The position numbers and the translations under genes were made by a program. From Spirochaetales bacterium (GTDB taxonomy: Bacteria; Spirochaetota; Spirochaetia; CADAEX01), in assembly GCA_024233785.1 (NCBI GenBank), contig JACKPD010000004.1, positions 1 through 64,000 of the forward strand: a stretch of 64,000 nt of DNA, written 5' to 3'. Shown piece by piece: positions 40,690-49,239 of the stretch (its first letter is position 1; the number at the start of each line of letters is the position of its first letter). The notes beneath the pieces are model-generated. The model saw nothing but the letters and a program-made list of their open reading frames with translations. It searched no databases and had not been told where the DNA came from.

Positions 40690-41835
40690 TTATGAATTAA
40701 CAACCATATTCCGCAGTGCTGAATAACCTCCCTCAATATGGCTAAGCTTTTTAAAGCCCATTTTCTTCATAAATCTCATTAATTCCCGGCTTCTTATGCC
40801 ATGTTCGCAGATAATCAGATAGGAAGCTTTCTTATCCCAGTCCTTTAAAGATTCCATGACAATAGATAACGGAATATGTTCCGCCGCAGGCAGGGCAATC
40901 CTGTCTGAAGGAAGGATCTCATCAAGTTCGCGAATATCCAGAATGCGGGGCTTTTCAATCTGCTCCTTGTGATTTACATGAGCGGAGACAGCAGACTCAT
41001 CCGGCAGTCCGGATAGTGGTAAGCAGGATTCCGCTGTTACAGGCCGATCCGGTAAAGGCTCCGGCAGATCCCCGCCTGAATTGCCGCAGAGGATGCAGTC
41101 AGGGTTCCGCTCCCATTCCGTCCGGCTCATATTCATGGTTTTAAGATCAAATAAATAACTGAAGCCTGTCTTTATGGTCTCAATTCCGGCAAGGTATTCC
41201 AGTACCGACATTGCCTGATATGAGCCCAGTATTCCTGCTGCGGCACCTATAATTCCGTCGGAGGCACAGCTTCCTGTGCACCCGTCTTCCGGCTGACGGG
41301 GCCAGAGACAGCGCAGACACGGGATTTTTTCTTCTGCGGTGAAATCAAACAAATGCAGCTGTCCGGAAAAACCCTGAACCGCCGAGCTTACCAAAGTTTT
41401 TTTTGCTGCATAGCATGCATCGTGTAAACAAAACCGGCTCGAAAACCGGTCGCTGCAATCAAGAACACAATCTACATTCTGTAAAACTGCCATGTCCTGA
41501 GGGTCGGCACAGAAACGTTTGGCAATCGGAGTGATCCTGATCAGAGGATTATAGGCAGCTAAACGCTTTGCGGCCTGATGTACCTTTAATTTGCCTGCAT
41601 CGGCTGCCGTATAGAGTGGCTGGCGGTGCAGATTGCTTATTTCGATACGGTCATCATCCATCATCAGCAGGGTGCCAACACCGGCTCCGGCAAGATAAAC
41701 CGCGGCGGGACTGCCAAGCGCACCCATGCCGATAATCAATATCCTTGAGGCGGACAAACGTTCCTGGCCTTTTACCCCTAATTCAGGTAACTGCAGTTGT
41801 CTGCGGTAATAGTCCCGGCTGGATATTTCTGTCAT
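40690..41835 (-). CDS. moeB: MoeB/ThiF-type adenylyltransferase fused to a rhodanese domain
   Basis: The 381-residue product has a ThiF domain (about 1-240) with nucleotide motif ILIIGMGALGSPAAVYLAGAG, DDDRIEISNLHRQ, and zinc-site CxxC pairs (CLRC, CILC). The C-terminal rhodanese (about 285-378) has RILDIRE and an intact active-site loop CEHGIRS. It activates the C-terminal glycine of MoaD as an acyl-adenylate, and the rhodanese could supply the sulfur, so one protein could perform both steps, as in eukaryotic MOCS3/Uba4. It overlaps moaE by 4 bases and closes the Moco biosynthetic run. Confidence 0.94.
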   Translation of the reverse strand: MTEISSRDYYRRQLQLPELGVKGQERLSASRILIIGMGALGSPAAVYLAGAGVGTLLMMDDDRIEISNLHRQPLYTAADAGKLKVHQAAKRLAAYNPLIRITPIAKRFCADPQDMAVLQNVDCVLDCSDRFSSRFCLHDACYAAKKTLVSSAVQGFSGQLHLFDFTAEEKIPCLRCLWPRQPEDGCTGSCASDGIIGAAAGILGSYQAMSVLEYLAGIETIKTGFSYLFDLKTMNMSRTEWERNPDCILCGNSGGDLPEPLPDRPVTAESCLPLSGLPDESAVSAHVNHKEQIEKPRILDIRELDEILPSDRIALPAAEHIPLSIVMESLKDWDKKASYLIICEHGIRSRELMRFMKKMGFKKLSHIEGGYSALRNMVVNS

Positions 41836-42275
41836 ACACTACCGCCTGCGTTATGATCCTGGCTGTATACCCAGGCCCGGGATCCATCCACGTACCTTTC
41901 GTCTTTCCAAACCGGTAAACGCTGTTTAATTTCATCGATTATATACCGGCAGGCGTCAAAAGCTTCTCCGCGATGCACTGCCGTTACCCGCACCCACAGG
42001 GCCAGATCTCCGATTACCAGTTCACCATAGCGGTGTACCACGAATACTTCTATTAATCCAAAACGTTCCCGCGCCTCTTCTGCAATAGCGTTTCCCTCAT
42101 TAAAAGCCAGCTCGGGATAAACGCTATAGCAGAGTGAAACGACTTTTTTCCCATCATGATGATTCCGAACGCGTCCCTCAAAACACACCACGGCGCCGGC
42201 TTCCGGTTCCGGGGCGCCAAAGCGCAGTGCTGCATCGTTAATTGGATAATCGGCTAATTCAAATATTACTGCCAT
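41832..42275 (-). CDS. moaE: Molybdopterin synthase catalytic subunit MoaE
   Basis: The 147-residue product carries the MoaE blocks GAVVCFEGRVRNHHDGKKV, LCYSVYPELA, VVHRYGELVIGDLALWVRVTAVHRGEAFDACRYIIDEIK and the catalytic lysine segment LPVWKDERYVDGS. With MoaD it inserts two sulfurs into precursor Z (cPMP) to make molybdopterin. It lies 3 bases after moaD and overlaps moeB by 4 bases. Confidence 0.97.
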   Translation of the reverse strand: MAVIFELADYPINDAALRFGAPEPEAGAVVCFEGRVRNHHDGKKVVSLCYSVYPELAFNEGNAIAEEARERFGLIEVFVVHRYGELVIGDLALWVRVTAVHRGEAFDACRYIIDEIKQRLPVWKDERYVDGSRAWVYSQDHNAGGSV

Positions 42276-42278
42276 AAT

Positions 42279-42527
42279 TCAGCCTCCTGCTACAGGGGGG
42301 ATAAAGGCAAGTATATCGCCGTCCCTGAGCCCGTAAGCCCAGGACACGTATTTACCATTGACTGCCGGCCGGACAAGAGCGGGTTCCAGACCGAATCCGT
42401 AGCGCTTAAAACAGTGCTCATACCACCCCAGTGTGGTAGAATAGGGGCCGGTCATTTTCTCTTCCTCTTTTCCGGCCCATTCCCGCAGCTGCGCAAAATA
42501 TCTGATACTGATCGAATATGTTTTCAT
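42279..42527 (-). CDS. moaD: Molybdopterin synthase sulfur-carrier subunit MoaD
   Basis: From ATG 42527 (GAGG upstream) the protein is 82 residues, the usual MoaD size, with a ubiquitin-like fold (ISIRYFAQLREWAGKEEE at the start) and the essential C-terminal Gly-Gly (DGDILAFIPPVAGG). A longer in-frame reading to 42599 overlaps moeA and is rejected. The terminal glycine is thiocarboxylated by the adjacent moeB-rhodanese product and donates sulfur through MoaE. Confidence 0.94.
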   Translation of the reverse strand: MKTYSISIRYFAQLREWAGKEEEKMTGPYSTTLGWYEHCFKRYGFGLEPALVRPAVNGKYVSWAYGLRDGDILAFIPPVAGG

Positions 42528-42543
42528 ATCAACCTCGCTAAAT

Positions 42544-43878
42544 CTAAATGACGCTGCCGGGCCCCCAGCAAAAACACGGAGCGGTATAACCCGGCTCAAA
42601 ATGGTCCTGCCCGGCAGGAAGCTCTAAAAAACCATGGCTGCGGCTTATACTGTAGAAATCTCCCGAACCGTTTCCGTTAACAGCCGCGGCTGTAATGACT
42701 CCATCATTATGCCGCCGTAAATAGACCGCCGGGAAGTAGGTCATGCGTGCTTTAAAACGGATTTCCTCAGACAGTTTAACAGGTATGGGAGTCCAGGGCA
42801 TTACTTCCCGGATTTCACTACCGCTTTGTTTTCCGGCAATAATAGTTCCCAGAAACGGGACCACATAGCGCCTGAGATTTATCAGCGAGGACACGGGATT
42901 ACCCGGCAATCCGACTACAAGCCCCGCATTTTTACTGCAGGCCGTCCCCAGGTACAGCGGTTTTCCTGGACGCTGTGTTACGCCGTGAGCCAGACAGCGG
43001 ACCCCCTCTTTCTGCAGTATTTCAGGGACCAGATCGTATACCCCTTTTGATATGCCGCCCGAAAGGATTAGTACATCACTTTGCCGGAGACTGTTCCTGA
43101 TAGCGCTGGTCAGCTCCTGTTCATCGTCCCTACTGTGCAGTGTTTGCACTCTGGTAAATCCCCAGGCGCTGAGCTCAGCCCTCAGGACATGAATATTTGA
43201 CTGCCGTATCTGGTGCGCCTGCGGTGTATCATCCACCGGTACTAATTCATTCCCGGTGCTGATAATGCTTATCCTGGGTTCCCCGTATACCCAGGGTTCC
43301 GCTATTCCAACTGCAGCCAGCAGAGCTATACTCGGGGTGTTTATCCTGGTTCCGGCGGGGAGCAGGCACTTTCCTTTTTTATAATCGCTGCCCTGTATGT
43401 GAATATTTTTCCCACAAGGAAATTTTACTGCTTCTGCTTTATCAGGAAGGGAAAATTGAGATTCCTGCCGGTTTATAACTTCGTAGGGTATGATGGAATC
43501 GAAATCATCAGGAACTGCCGCTCCGGTCATGATTTCAACGCATTCCCCCGGCTTTTTAATTACCCGCAGTGATGCTGTCCCGCAGGAAAGCGATAATCCC
43601 AGTTCTGCCGGACCCTGCCCGGCGGCAAGTGTTCCTATACTGGTAAACCTTGATATTCCGGCGGTCAAATCTTCACTTCGGACAGCGATCCCGTCCATTG
43701 CCGCCCTGTTAAATGGAGGCTGATCCCTGTCGGCTGATACATCCTGCGCTAAAAATCTTCCTGCGCTGTTTTGCAGAGGAATTATTTCATTTTCAGTTTT
43801 GATAGTCAGCTTTTCCAATATGATCTCAACTTCCCGGGTACTTATCAACTCATGATCCGGGCTATATTTTGTTTTCAT
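42544..43878 (-). CDS. moeA: Molybdopterin molybdenumtransferase MoeA
   Basis: The 444-residue product (E. coli MoeA 411) has the family blocks QPPFNRAAMDGIAVRS, CVEIMTGAAVPDDFDSII, ISIISTGNELVPVDD, DVLILSGGISKGVYDLVPEIL and RPGKPLYLGT with VVGLPGNPVSSLI. It ligates molybdate to adenylylated molybdopterin. It overlaps the mobBA gene by 17 bases and precedes moaD by 16, so it is inside one transcript. Confidence 0.96.
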   Translation of the reverse strand: MKTKYSPDHELISTREVEIILEKLTIKTENEIIPLQNSAGRFLAQDVSADRDQPPFNRAAMDGIAVRSEDLTAGISRFTSIGTLAAGQGPAELGLSLSCGTASLRVIKKPGECVEIMTGAAVPDDFDSIIPYEVINRQESQFSLPDKAEAVKFPCGKNIHIQGSDYKKGKCLLPAGTRINTPSIALLAAVGIAEPWVYGEPRISIISTGNELVPVDDTPQAHQIRQSNIHVLRAELSAWGFTRVQTLHSRDDEQELTSAIRNSLRQSDVLILSGGISKGVYDLVPEILQKEGVRCLAHGVTQRPGKPLYLGTACSKNAGLVVGLPGNPVSSLINLRRYVVPFLGTIIAGKQSGSEIREVMPWTPIPVKLSEEIRFKARMTYFPAVYLRRHNDGVITAAAVNGNGSGDFYSISRSHGFLELPAGQDHFEPGYTAPCFCWGPGSVI

Positions 43879-45133
43879 GATGTATACCCGCCTTTTGCTG
43901 TGATTTTTTTGTCCTCTCTTTTAAAAGTTCCGATGCCAGCTTCCGCTCTTCAGGATTATTCGCGTTGAATAATGAATCAGGATTTTCCGGATAAATTATT
44001 TTCACAGGACTTGTCCGCAGCGCCCGGCGGGGGCAAAAGATTCCCCTTCCCAGCAGTGAAAGCAGACGGGGACGGGCTTTTGGTTCATAGATAGCGCATA
44101 GCGGTTCCGGCATAAGTGATCCGTCAGTTACCTGATCTTTTTCCAAAGGCGGACTGCCGAAACAGGTAGCTGCTTTTTTAGGATTTCTCTCAGTGATCAA
44201 AGTCTCAAGATCGTCATGAGAAAGGAGCGGTAAATCACAGCTCGCTACCATCCATGCGCTCATGGGGTCATGTTCAAGGGCTGTAAGGATACCTGATAGC
44301 GGCCCAAAACCTTTAAAGCGGTCCCGTAAGACCGGAATATTATCTCCGTCTGCGGTAATGATCTGGTCCGGTGCTGCAGACAAAAACACTTCTTTACAGC
44401 TTTGTGAAAGCAAACGGTGCATATGCAGAGCCTGCGATATATTGCCTGCATAACGCAGCGCGCTTTTGTCTGTTCCCATCCGGCTGCTTGCGCCTCCGAT
44501 AAGCACCAATCCTTTTATATCCGGCGTACGCTGCTGCCAGTAACTGCGCAGAAATGCGATTATTTCACCGGTAGAGTCTCTGTTTATAAAAGGGATACGG
44601 GTATATGCCCCGCCTGATTGAATAAACTTTTCCGCTCTTGTTTGAGCTTCTGCGGGTCCGGAAATTGCCAATACATTTTCAAAACTCCCGGCTGCCAGTT
44701 CCGCGTCTATCTCGTTCCTGGGATCAAGCATAACAATTTTAGCCATCGGAGAATGTTTATTCCCTTCTATAAAAAGTACATCAAAGGGTGAAAAAGACTG
44801 TTCCAGTACAGCCTCATCAGTACCGGAATTGCCGTGCTCCAGGATAAAAGCGGAATGCAGGGGGTCCTGAATTGCAATCCCTCCTGCTCCGGCCTTTTTT
44901 ACCCGTTCAGTATCCTTACCCTCTTTATCCATAATAAATTTATGGGCATCGTGCTTAAAATACCCTGTGGAAACACCTTCCTCTCCTAACTGCGAACAAA
45001 GTTTCTCTATCAGGGTTGTTTTGCCTGAACCGGAATAACCTGCAATTGTCACTTCAAAAGGATGATACACCCATCCCCCCGGGGTTGGTTTGGGAATACG
45101 CATGACCGCTTTGGATTTAACACTATTTCTCAT
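43862..45133 (-). CDS. mobA: MobB-MobA fusion: molybdopterin-guanine dinucleotide biosynthesis
   Basis: From ATG 45133 (GGAG 5 bases upstream) this 423-residue protein joins two enzymes. The MobB GTP-binding domain (about 25-185) has P-loop GYSGSGKTT (32-40) and GYFKHDAHKF. The MobA nucleotidyltransferase domain (about 205-415) has LVLIGGASSRMGTDKSAL and WMVASCDLPLLS. MobA attaches GMP to Moco to make the MGD form needed by DMSO-reductase-family enzymes such as the one encoded upstream in this operon; MobB is an accessory GTPase. The in-frame TTG at 45178 would overlap moaC further and lacks a site. Confidence 0.94.
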   Translation of the reverse strand: MRNSVKSKAVMRIPKPTPGGWVYHPFEVTIAGYSGSGKTTLIEKLCSQLGEEGVSTGYFKHDAHKFIMDKEGKDTERVKKAGAGGIAIQDPLHSAFILEHGNSGTDEAVLEQSFSPFDVLFIEGNKHSPMAKIVMLDPRNEIDAELAAGSFENVLAISGPAEAQTRAEKFIQSGGAYTRIPFINRDSTGEIIAFLRSYWQQRTPDIKGLVLIGGASSRMGTDKSALRYAGNISQALHMHRLLSQSCKEVFLSAAPDQIITADGDNIPVLRDRFKGFGPLSGILTALEHDPMSAWMVASCDLPLLSHDDLETLITERNPKKAATCFGSPPLEKDQVTDGSLMPEPLCAIYEPKARPRLLSLLGRGIFCPRRALRTSPVKIIYPENPDSLFNANNPEERKLASELLKERTKKSQQKAGIHHENKI

Positions 45134-45653
45134 TATATCTCCACTTATGTTTTCCCCCGCTTTTCTCAAGTAATTCAACCGCCAGAATCCGGATGCCGCG
45201 GGTCAGAGATTTACCCATGTCGTAAATGGTCAGACAGGCTGAGGAAACAGCACAAAGGGCTTCCATCTCCACGCCGGTTCTTCCGGTGATTTGAACCGAA
45301 GCAGTAACCTGTATAGTCATATAATTGCCGGCACTCTGCTGCGGCTCTATAGAAGAAGGCGGGGCATCTATCACAGAAATATCAATATCGCAGCTGCTGA
45401 TATTAAGAGGATGGCAAAGGGGTATGGTTTCCGATGTCCGTTTTGCCCCTTGGATTCCAGACAGCACCGCAGTCTGGAAAACAGGGCCTTTTGGGCTCCA
45501 CCATTCATTGTCCACCAGCTTAAAAGAGTCTTCATCTTTTGGCGGAACAGGTATTTGAACAAAACCGCGGGCTATTGCTTTGCGGCGGGTTTGTTCCTTG
45601 CTGCCTACGTCCACCATTCGAGGTAAACCCTTCTCATTAATATGACTGGACAC
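45123..45653 (-). CDS. moaC: Cyclic pyranopterin monophosphate synthase MoaC
   Basis: From GTG 45653 (GGGAGG 5 bases upstream, at the end of moaA) the protein is 176 residues. It contains HINEKGLPRMVDVGSKEQTRRKAIA, IQGAKRTSETIPLCHPLNI, and GVEMEALCAVSSACLTIYDM with the catalytic Lys/His/Glu blocks of MoaC. It converts the MoaA product to cPMP. A longer in-frame reading to 45845 lies inside moaA and is rejected. It starts two bases after the moaA stop. Confidence 0.96.
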   Translation of the reverse strand: MSSHINEKGLPRMVDVGSKEQTRRKAIARGFVQIPVPPKDEDSFKLVDNEWWSPKGPVFQTAVLSGIQGAKRTSETIPLCHPLNISSCDIDISVIDAPPSSIEPQQSAGNYMTIQVTASVQITGRTGVEMEALCAVSSACLTIYDMGKSLTRGIRILAVELLEKSGGKHKWRYNEK

Positions 45654-45654
45654 T

Positions 45655-46773
45655 TTAACCTCCCATTCTATACATTTCGATTTTTTTCTCATCAGGTTCT
45701 TTTTGAGTGATAATCTGTTTGTCAGCATCACCATCGGCACCGGTAGAGCGGAGTTCCGAATAGCGGTCATCGCGAAGACCCCAAAACCGCCGCATGGACG
45801 CTTCAATACCGGCATTATTGATATTTGTCGAGCCATCTGAATCACGCAGCAGGGTTTTCATATCAAGCGCAAGAGAGGAAAACAGACAGCGGTACAGCTT
45901 ACCGTCTGCCGATAACCGCAGCCGTGTACAATCCCGGCAGAAAGGCTGAGTCATGCTTGAAATAAATCCAATTTCCCCGCTGCCGTCAATGTAGCGGTAT
46001 CTTGCTGCTACTTCGCCGTAATAGCCGGGTACCACCTGTTCCAGAGGCCATTGAGACTGAATTATATCCCGTATCTCAGCATTTGGTACAAGCAAACCGC
46101 GGTTAAAGCGGTGCCGGTACCCTACATCCATGTATTCGATAAAACGCAGCACAATCCCCGAACCCCGGAAATAGGCTGCCATTTCAAGCACTTCACCTGA
46201 GTTTAAACCGCGCTGGATTACCATGTTTACCTTAAGCGGGGAAAATCCTGCAGATTGTGCAGCACGGATGCCTTCAAGCACAGCCGGCAAGGCTTCGGAA
46301 CGCCCGGTTATCCGCTCGAAAACCTCAGGTTGAAGGCTGTCAAGGCTGACCGTAATTCTGGTCAATCCGCTGTCTCTCAGGTATTTAAGCTGCGGTATAA
46401 GGTGAAAGCCGTTTGTTATAATACCTATGTCTTTTACCTTGGGTATTGATTTTAATAGTCTGATAAGTTTGTGCAATTCCGGTCTGAGAAGCGGTTCGCC
46501 CCCTGTTATTTTGAATTTTCTCACTCCCAGCAAAACCGCTACCCTGGCGACGGCTTCTATTTCATCAAACCGCAGCAGGCTTTCCTGTGACAGGAAGGGA
46601 TTACCTCCTCCATATAAATCATCGGGCATACAGTAGCTGCAGCGGAAGCTGCAGACATCCGTAACAGATATGCGCAAGTCATGCATGCCGCGGCCCAGCC
46701 GGTCAGTTAAAGTGCTGTTTTCATTTGCAGACTTTGTTTCTGATGGATATCGGCTATCCCGAATCTTTCGCAT
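45655..46773 (-). CDS. moaA: GTP 3',8-cyclase MoaA (radical SAM)
   Basis: The 372-residue product carries the radical SAM triad CSFRCSYC (Cys-41, 45, 48) after LRISVTDV, and KFKITGGEPLLRPELHKLI for SAM binding. The second [4Fe-4S] site is in FCRDCTRLRLSADGKLYRC, and the C-terminus ends in Gly-Gly, the tail that MoaA inserts into its active site. It starts Moco synthesis from GTP. A polar stretch of about 45 residues before that Gly-Gly is longer than in E. coli. It begins one base after the oxidoreductase stop. Confidence 0.97.
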   Translation of the reverse strand: MRKIRDSRYPSETKSANENSTLTDRLGRGMHDLRISVTDVCSFRCSYCMPDDLYGGGNPFLSQESLLRFDEIEAVARVAVLLGVRKFKITGGEPLLRPELHKLIRLLKSIPKVKDIGIITNGFHLIPQLKYLRDSGLTRITVSLDSLQPEVFERITGRSEALPAVLEGIRAAQSAGFSPLKVNMVIQRGLNSGEVLEMAAYFRGSGIVLRFIEYMDVGYRHRFNRGLLVPNAEIRDIIQSQWPLEQVVPGYYGEVAARYRYIDGSGEIGFISSMTQPFCRDCTRLRLSADGKLYRCLFSSLALDMKTLLRDSDGSTNINNAGIEASMRRFWGLRDDRYSELRSTGADGDADKQIITQKEPDEKKIEMYRMGG

Positions 46774-46774
46774 C

Positions 46775-48865
46775 TTATACCGCCTTCAGGTTCACCGCTG
46801 CGTATTTGTATGCCGGTTCACCGCTGTAAGGATCAAATGAAGGCATGGTAAGCCAGTTAGTTTCCTGATAGTGCATGGGCATAAAGACCTGTCCGGGACA
46901 GAGTGAACCGCTGATTATTGCATTGACTTCAACTGATCCGCGGCGGCTGGTTACGCGAACACGGCTTTCAGTGGTCAAACCAAGTGCTTCGGCATCCTCC
47001 GAGTTTATTTCAACGTAGCAATCGGCATGGGTCTTTTTTTGAATAAAGGGGACTTTGCCGGTTCTGGTCTGGGTGTGAAACTGCATCACAGATCCTCTGC
47101 CGGTAATCAGCACCAGAGGATATTCGCTGTCGGTGTTTTCCGGCAGTTCAGCAAAATCATCAAACAGGAATTTCGCGCGCCCTGTCGGGGTATAAAACCT
47201 GCCGTCAGCAAAAAGCCTCCGGTGGAGACCGTCACATTCGGCCCCTGCGTTTTGGGGATAAGGCCATTGTATGCCCAAACGGTCAATAATCATTTTATAC
47301 CCCTGGATGCCGCTGATATCACAGGGCTGACCCCGGGAAATCTGCTGAAGAATCCGGAACACTGCTTCAGGATCACTCCATTTGACAAACATATCACCGC
47401 ATCCCCATGCTTCGGCTATGCCAAGGAAAATGTCAAAGTCGCTTTTGGCTTTACCTGGAGGATTTTTAACTTTTTGAACAATACCTATTCTTCGCTCTGA
47501 ATTGATAAAAGTGCCGCTTTTTTCGGCGCTTCCGGCAGCCGGCAGGAATAAATCCGCACATTGAGCTGTTTCCGTGCCGGGGAATAGATCCTGTACCACA
47601 AGAAAATCCAGTTGTTTTAGCGAGTCAAAAAATTCAGTTTTATTGATCCAGCTGTGCGCCGGATTGGTAGCGATAATCCACAGCCCTTTTATAAAGCCGT
47701 CTCTAACCTGCTCGAGGATTTTATTGTAGGGAAGACTGTTTTTATCAGGTATCCTTTCAACTGGAATCTGCAGAATTCCGGCAATCTTTTTCCTGTCATT
47801 TTCGCTGGTAAAACTATGGCCGCCGAGAAGACTGGTTGTATTGCTGTACAGGCGGCTTCCCATGGCGTTTGCCTGCCCTGTAATGGAATTGGCGCCGGTG
47901 CCGGGTTTACCGATATTTCCGGTCATAAGCGCCAGATTTATGATACCCTGAGCCGTTCTGGTTGCCTGGTGACTCTGATTTACTCCCATTGTCCACCAGA
48001 AGCTTGGAGCTTTTGCCTGATGAATACGCTCAGCCAGAGAGTATATGGCATCCACGCCGAGTCCTGTTTTTTTTCCGGCTTCTTCCAGAGGAATACCCAT
48101 CACGTGGCTGCGGAAGATTTCGAAATCCTCGGTATGCTGTTCGATAAACGCATTATCAAGCCATTCTTTTTCGATAAGCACCCTGGCGATTCCATATAAA
48201 AGAGCAAGATCTGATTTGGGATTGACAGCTAAATGCAGCGAGGCCTGTTCTGCTGTTTCCGTCATACGCGGATCAATTACAATGATAAAAGGGTTCCGGG
48301 TATTCTTTTTAACATGGTTCCAGATGATGGGGTGATTAATTACGGGATTGGCGCCAATAAAAATCAACAGGTCGCTGAGTTCAAAATCCTCGTAGCAAAA
48401 AGGAGGCGCATCAAAGCCGAAAGATTGTTTGTAGGCAACCGCAGCTGTAGCCATGCACTGTCGTGTATTCCCGTCACCGTGTATCCATCCCATACCGAAT
48501 TTTGCGGCAGAACCGAGAAGCGCCATCTCTTCCATAGGCATTTGGCCGGTGGAAAGAAAGGCTACAGATTCAGGCCCGTGTTCAGCAATAATACTTTTAA
48601 ACCCGTCTGCAAATTTCTGATATGCCTCGTCCCAATCAACAGTTTTATAATCGCCGTTTTTCTGCCGCAGCAGAGGCGCTGTTCCCCGTTCCGAAGATTG
48701 AAAGGGCACCAGCAGATGAAATCCCTTGACACAGCAGAAGCCTTCGTTAACGGGATACTCTTTGTTCGGTTTCAGGCTTAGAGTTTCGTCTTCCCTGATA
48801 GTTATATCAAGATTGCAGCCTACTGAGCAGTAGCTGCAGGTAGTACGTTTTACCTGTTCAGCCAT
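46775..48865 (-). CDS. Molybdopterin oxidoreductase, NasA/NapA-like (assimilatory nitrate reductase type)
   Basis: This 696-residue enzyme belongs to the DMSO-reductase family. N-terminal [4Fe-4S] ligands are Cys-10, 13, 17 and Cys-44 or 45 (CSYCSVGC...GFCC). The predicted Mo ligand is Cys-137 in GNTRQCMATAAVAY, resembling the NapA/NasA Cys motif (NARHCMASA). The molybdopterin-binding C-terminal domain has MQFHTQTRTGKV and MPMHYQETN. Length fits NarB/NasA nitrate reductases. There is no Tat signal, so it is cytoplasmic, and no extra C-terminal [2Fe-2S] domain. It heads the Moco operon behind AGGAG. Formate dehydrogenase-like activity is the main alternative. No nitrite reductase, nitrate transporter or electron-transfer subunit is in the window. 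Confidence 0.87.
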   Translation of the reverse strand: MAEQVKRTTCSYCSVGCNLDITIREDETLSLKPNKEYPVNEGFCCVKGFHLLVPFQSSERGTAPLLRQKNGDYKTVDWDEAYQKFADGFKSIIAEHGPESVAFLSTGQMPMEEMALLGSAAKFGMGWIHGDGNTRQCMATAAVAYKQSFGFDAPPFCYEDFELSDLLIFIGANPVINHPIIWNHVKKNTRNPFIIVIDPRMTETAEQASLHLAVNPKSDLALLYGIARVLIEKEWLDNAFIEQHTEDFEIFRSHVMGIPLEEAGKKTGLGVDAIYSLAERIHQAKAPSFWWTMGVNQSHQATRTAQGIINLALMTGNIGKPGTGANSITGQANAMGSRLYSNTTSLLGGHSFTSENDRKKIAGILQIPVERIPDKNSLPYNKILEQVRDGFIKGLWIIATNPAHSWINKTEFFDSLKQLDFLVVQDLFPGTETAQCADLFLPAAGSAEKSGTFINSERRIGIVQKVKNPPGKAKSDFDIFLGIAEAWGCGDMFVKWSDPEAVFRILQQISRGQPCDISGIQGYKMIIDRLGIQWPYPQNAGAECDGLHRRLFADGRFYTPTGRAKFLFDDFAELPENTDSEYPLVLITGRGSVMQFHTQTRTGKVPFIQKKTHADCYVEINSEDAEALGLTTESRVRVTSRRGSVEVNAIISGSLCPGQVFMPMHYQETNWLTMPSFDPYSGEPAYKYAAVNLKAV

Positions 48866-48899
48866 TGTTTAACTCCTATTGTTTTATTACTTGATTGTA

Positions 48900-48914
48900 T
48901 GTAAATACAGTATA
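48900..48914 (-). promoter_or_regulatory. Candidate -10 box and overlapping TGTA-TACA operator of the Moco operon
   Basis: On the minus strand TATACT (48914-48909) is followed directly by TGTATTTACA (48909-48900), whose TGTA/TACA arms are inverted. It sits about 40 bases before the oxidoreductase ATG and would cover the transcription start. The -35 region is poor, but an A7 tract lies upstream, as expected for an activated or repressed promoter. Confidence 0.35.
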
Positions 48915-49210
48915 TGCCTGCCATATTTTTTTAAAACCAGTAATCCGGATGGGATATTTCCGATATGTGAAATGAATTTTTTGAATCTTTTTCAATAAGA
49001 TATACACATGTTATTATTGGATTAACAGCCGTAATCTGTCAATATTTATTTTTTCACTGAATCTGTTCAGTTTTATCAGAATTTAGAGCTTTCTATATTT
49101 TAAACTCTGTTTTATAGATTTTTCCCTGAATAAATCCCGCTAAAACCTCAGAGGTTTTAATTTTTACCAGTAACAAAATTATACCTGTTTCACTCGTTAT
49201 TAAAAATAAT

Positions 49211-49239
49211 TAGACAGATCCTCATAATCCTTTTATAAT
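49211..49239 (+). promoter_or_regulatory. Sigma-70 promoter of the 49249 lipoprotein gene (near-leaderless)
   Basis: TAGACA, exactly 17 bases, TATAAT; 11 of 12 consensus positions match. The -10 ends 9 bases before the ATG, giving a leader of about 2-3 bases and no room for an SD. Confidence 0.7.

Noticed and set aside
45653..45845. N-terminally extended MoaC (240 residues)
   Set aside because: The extension lies inside moaA, lacks MoaC similarity, and a GTG with GGGAGG sits exactly where family members begin.
47027..48781. Several plus-strand ORFs of 100-180 residues opposite the molybdenum oxidoreductase
   Set aside because: They are antisense shadows caused by the higher GC of this gene, with no start signals and no domains.
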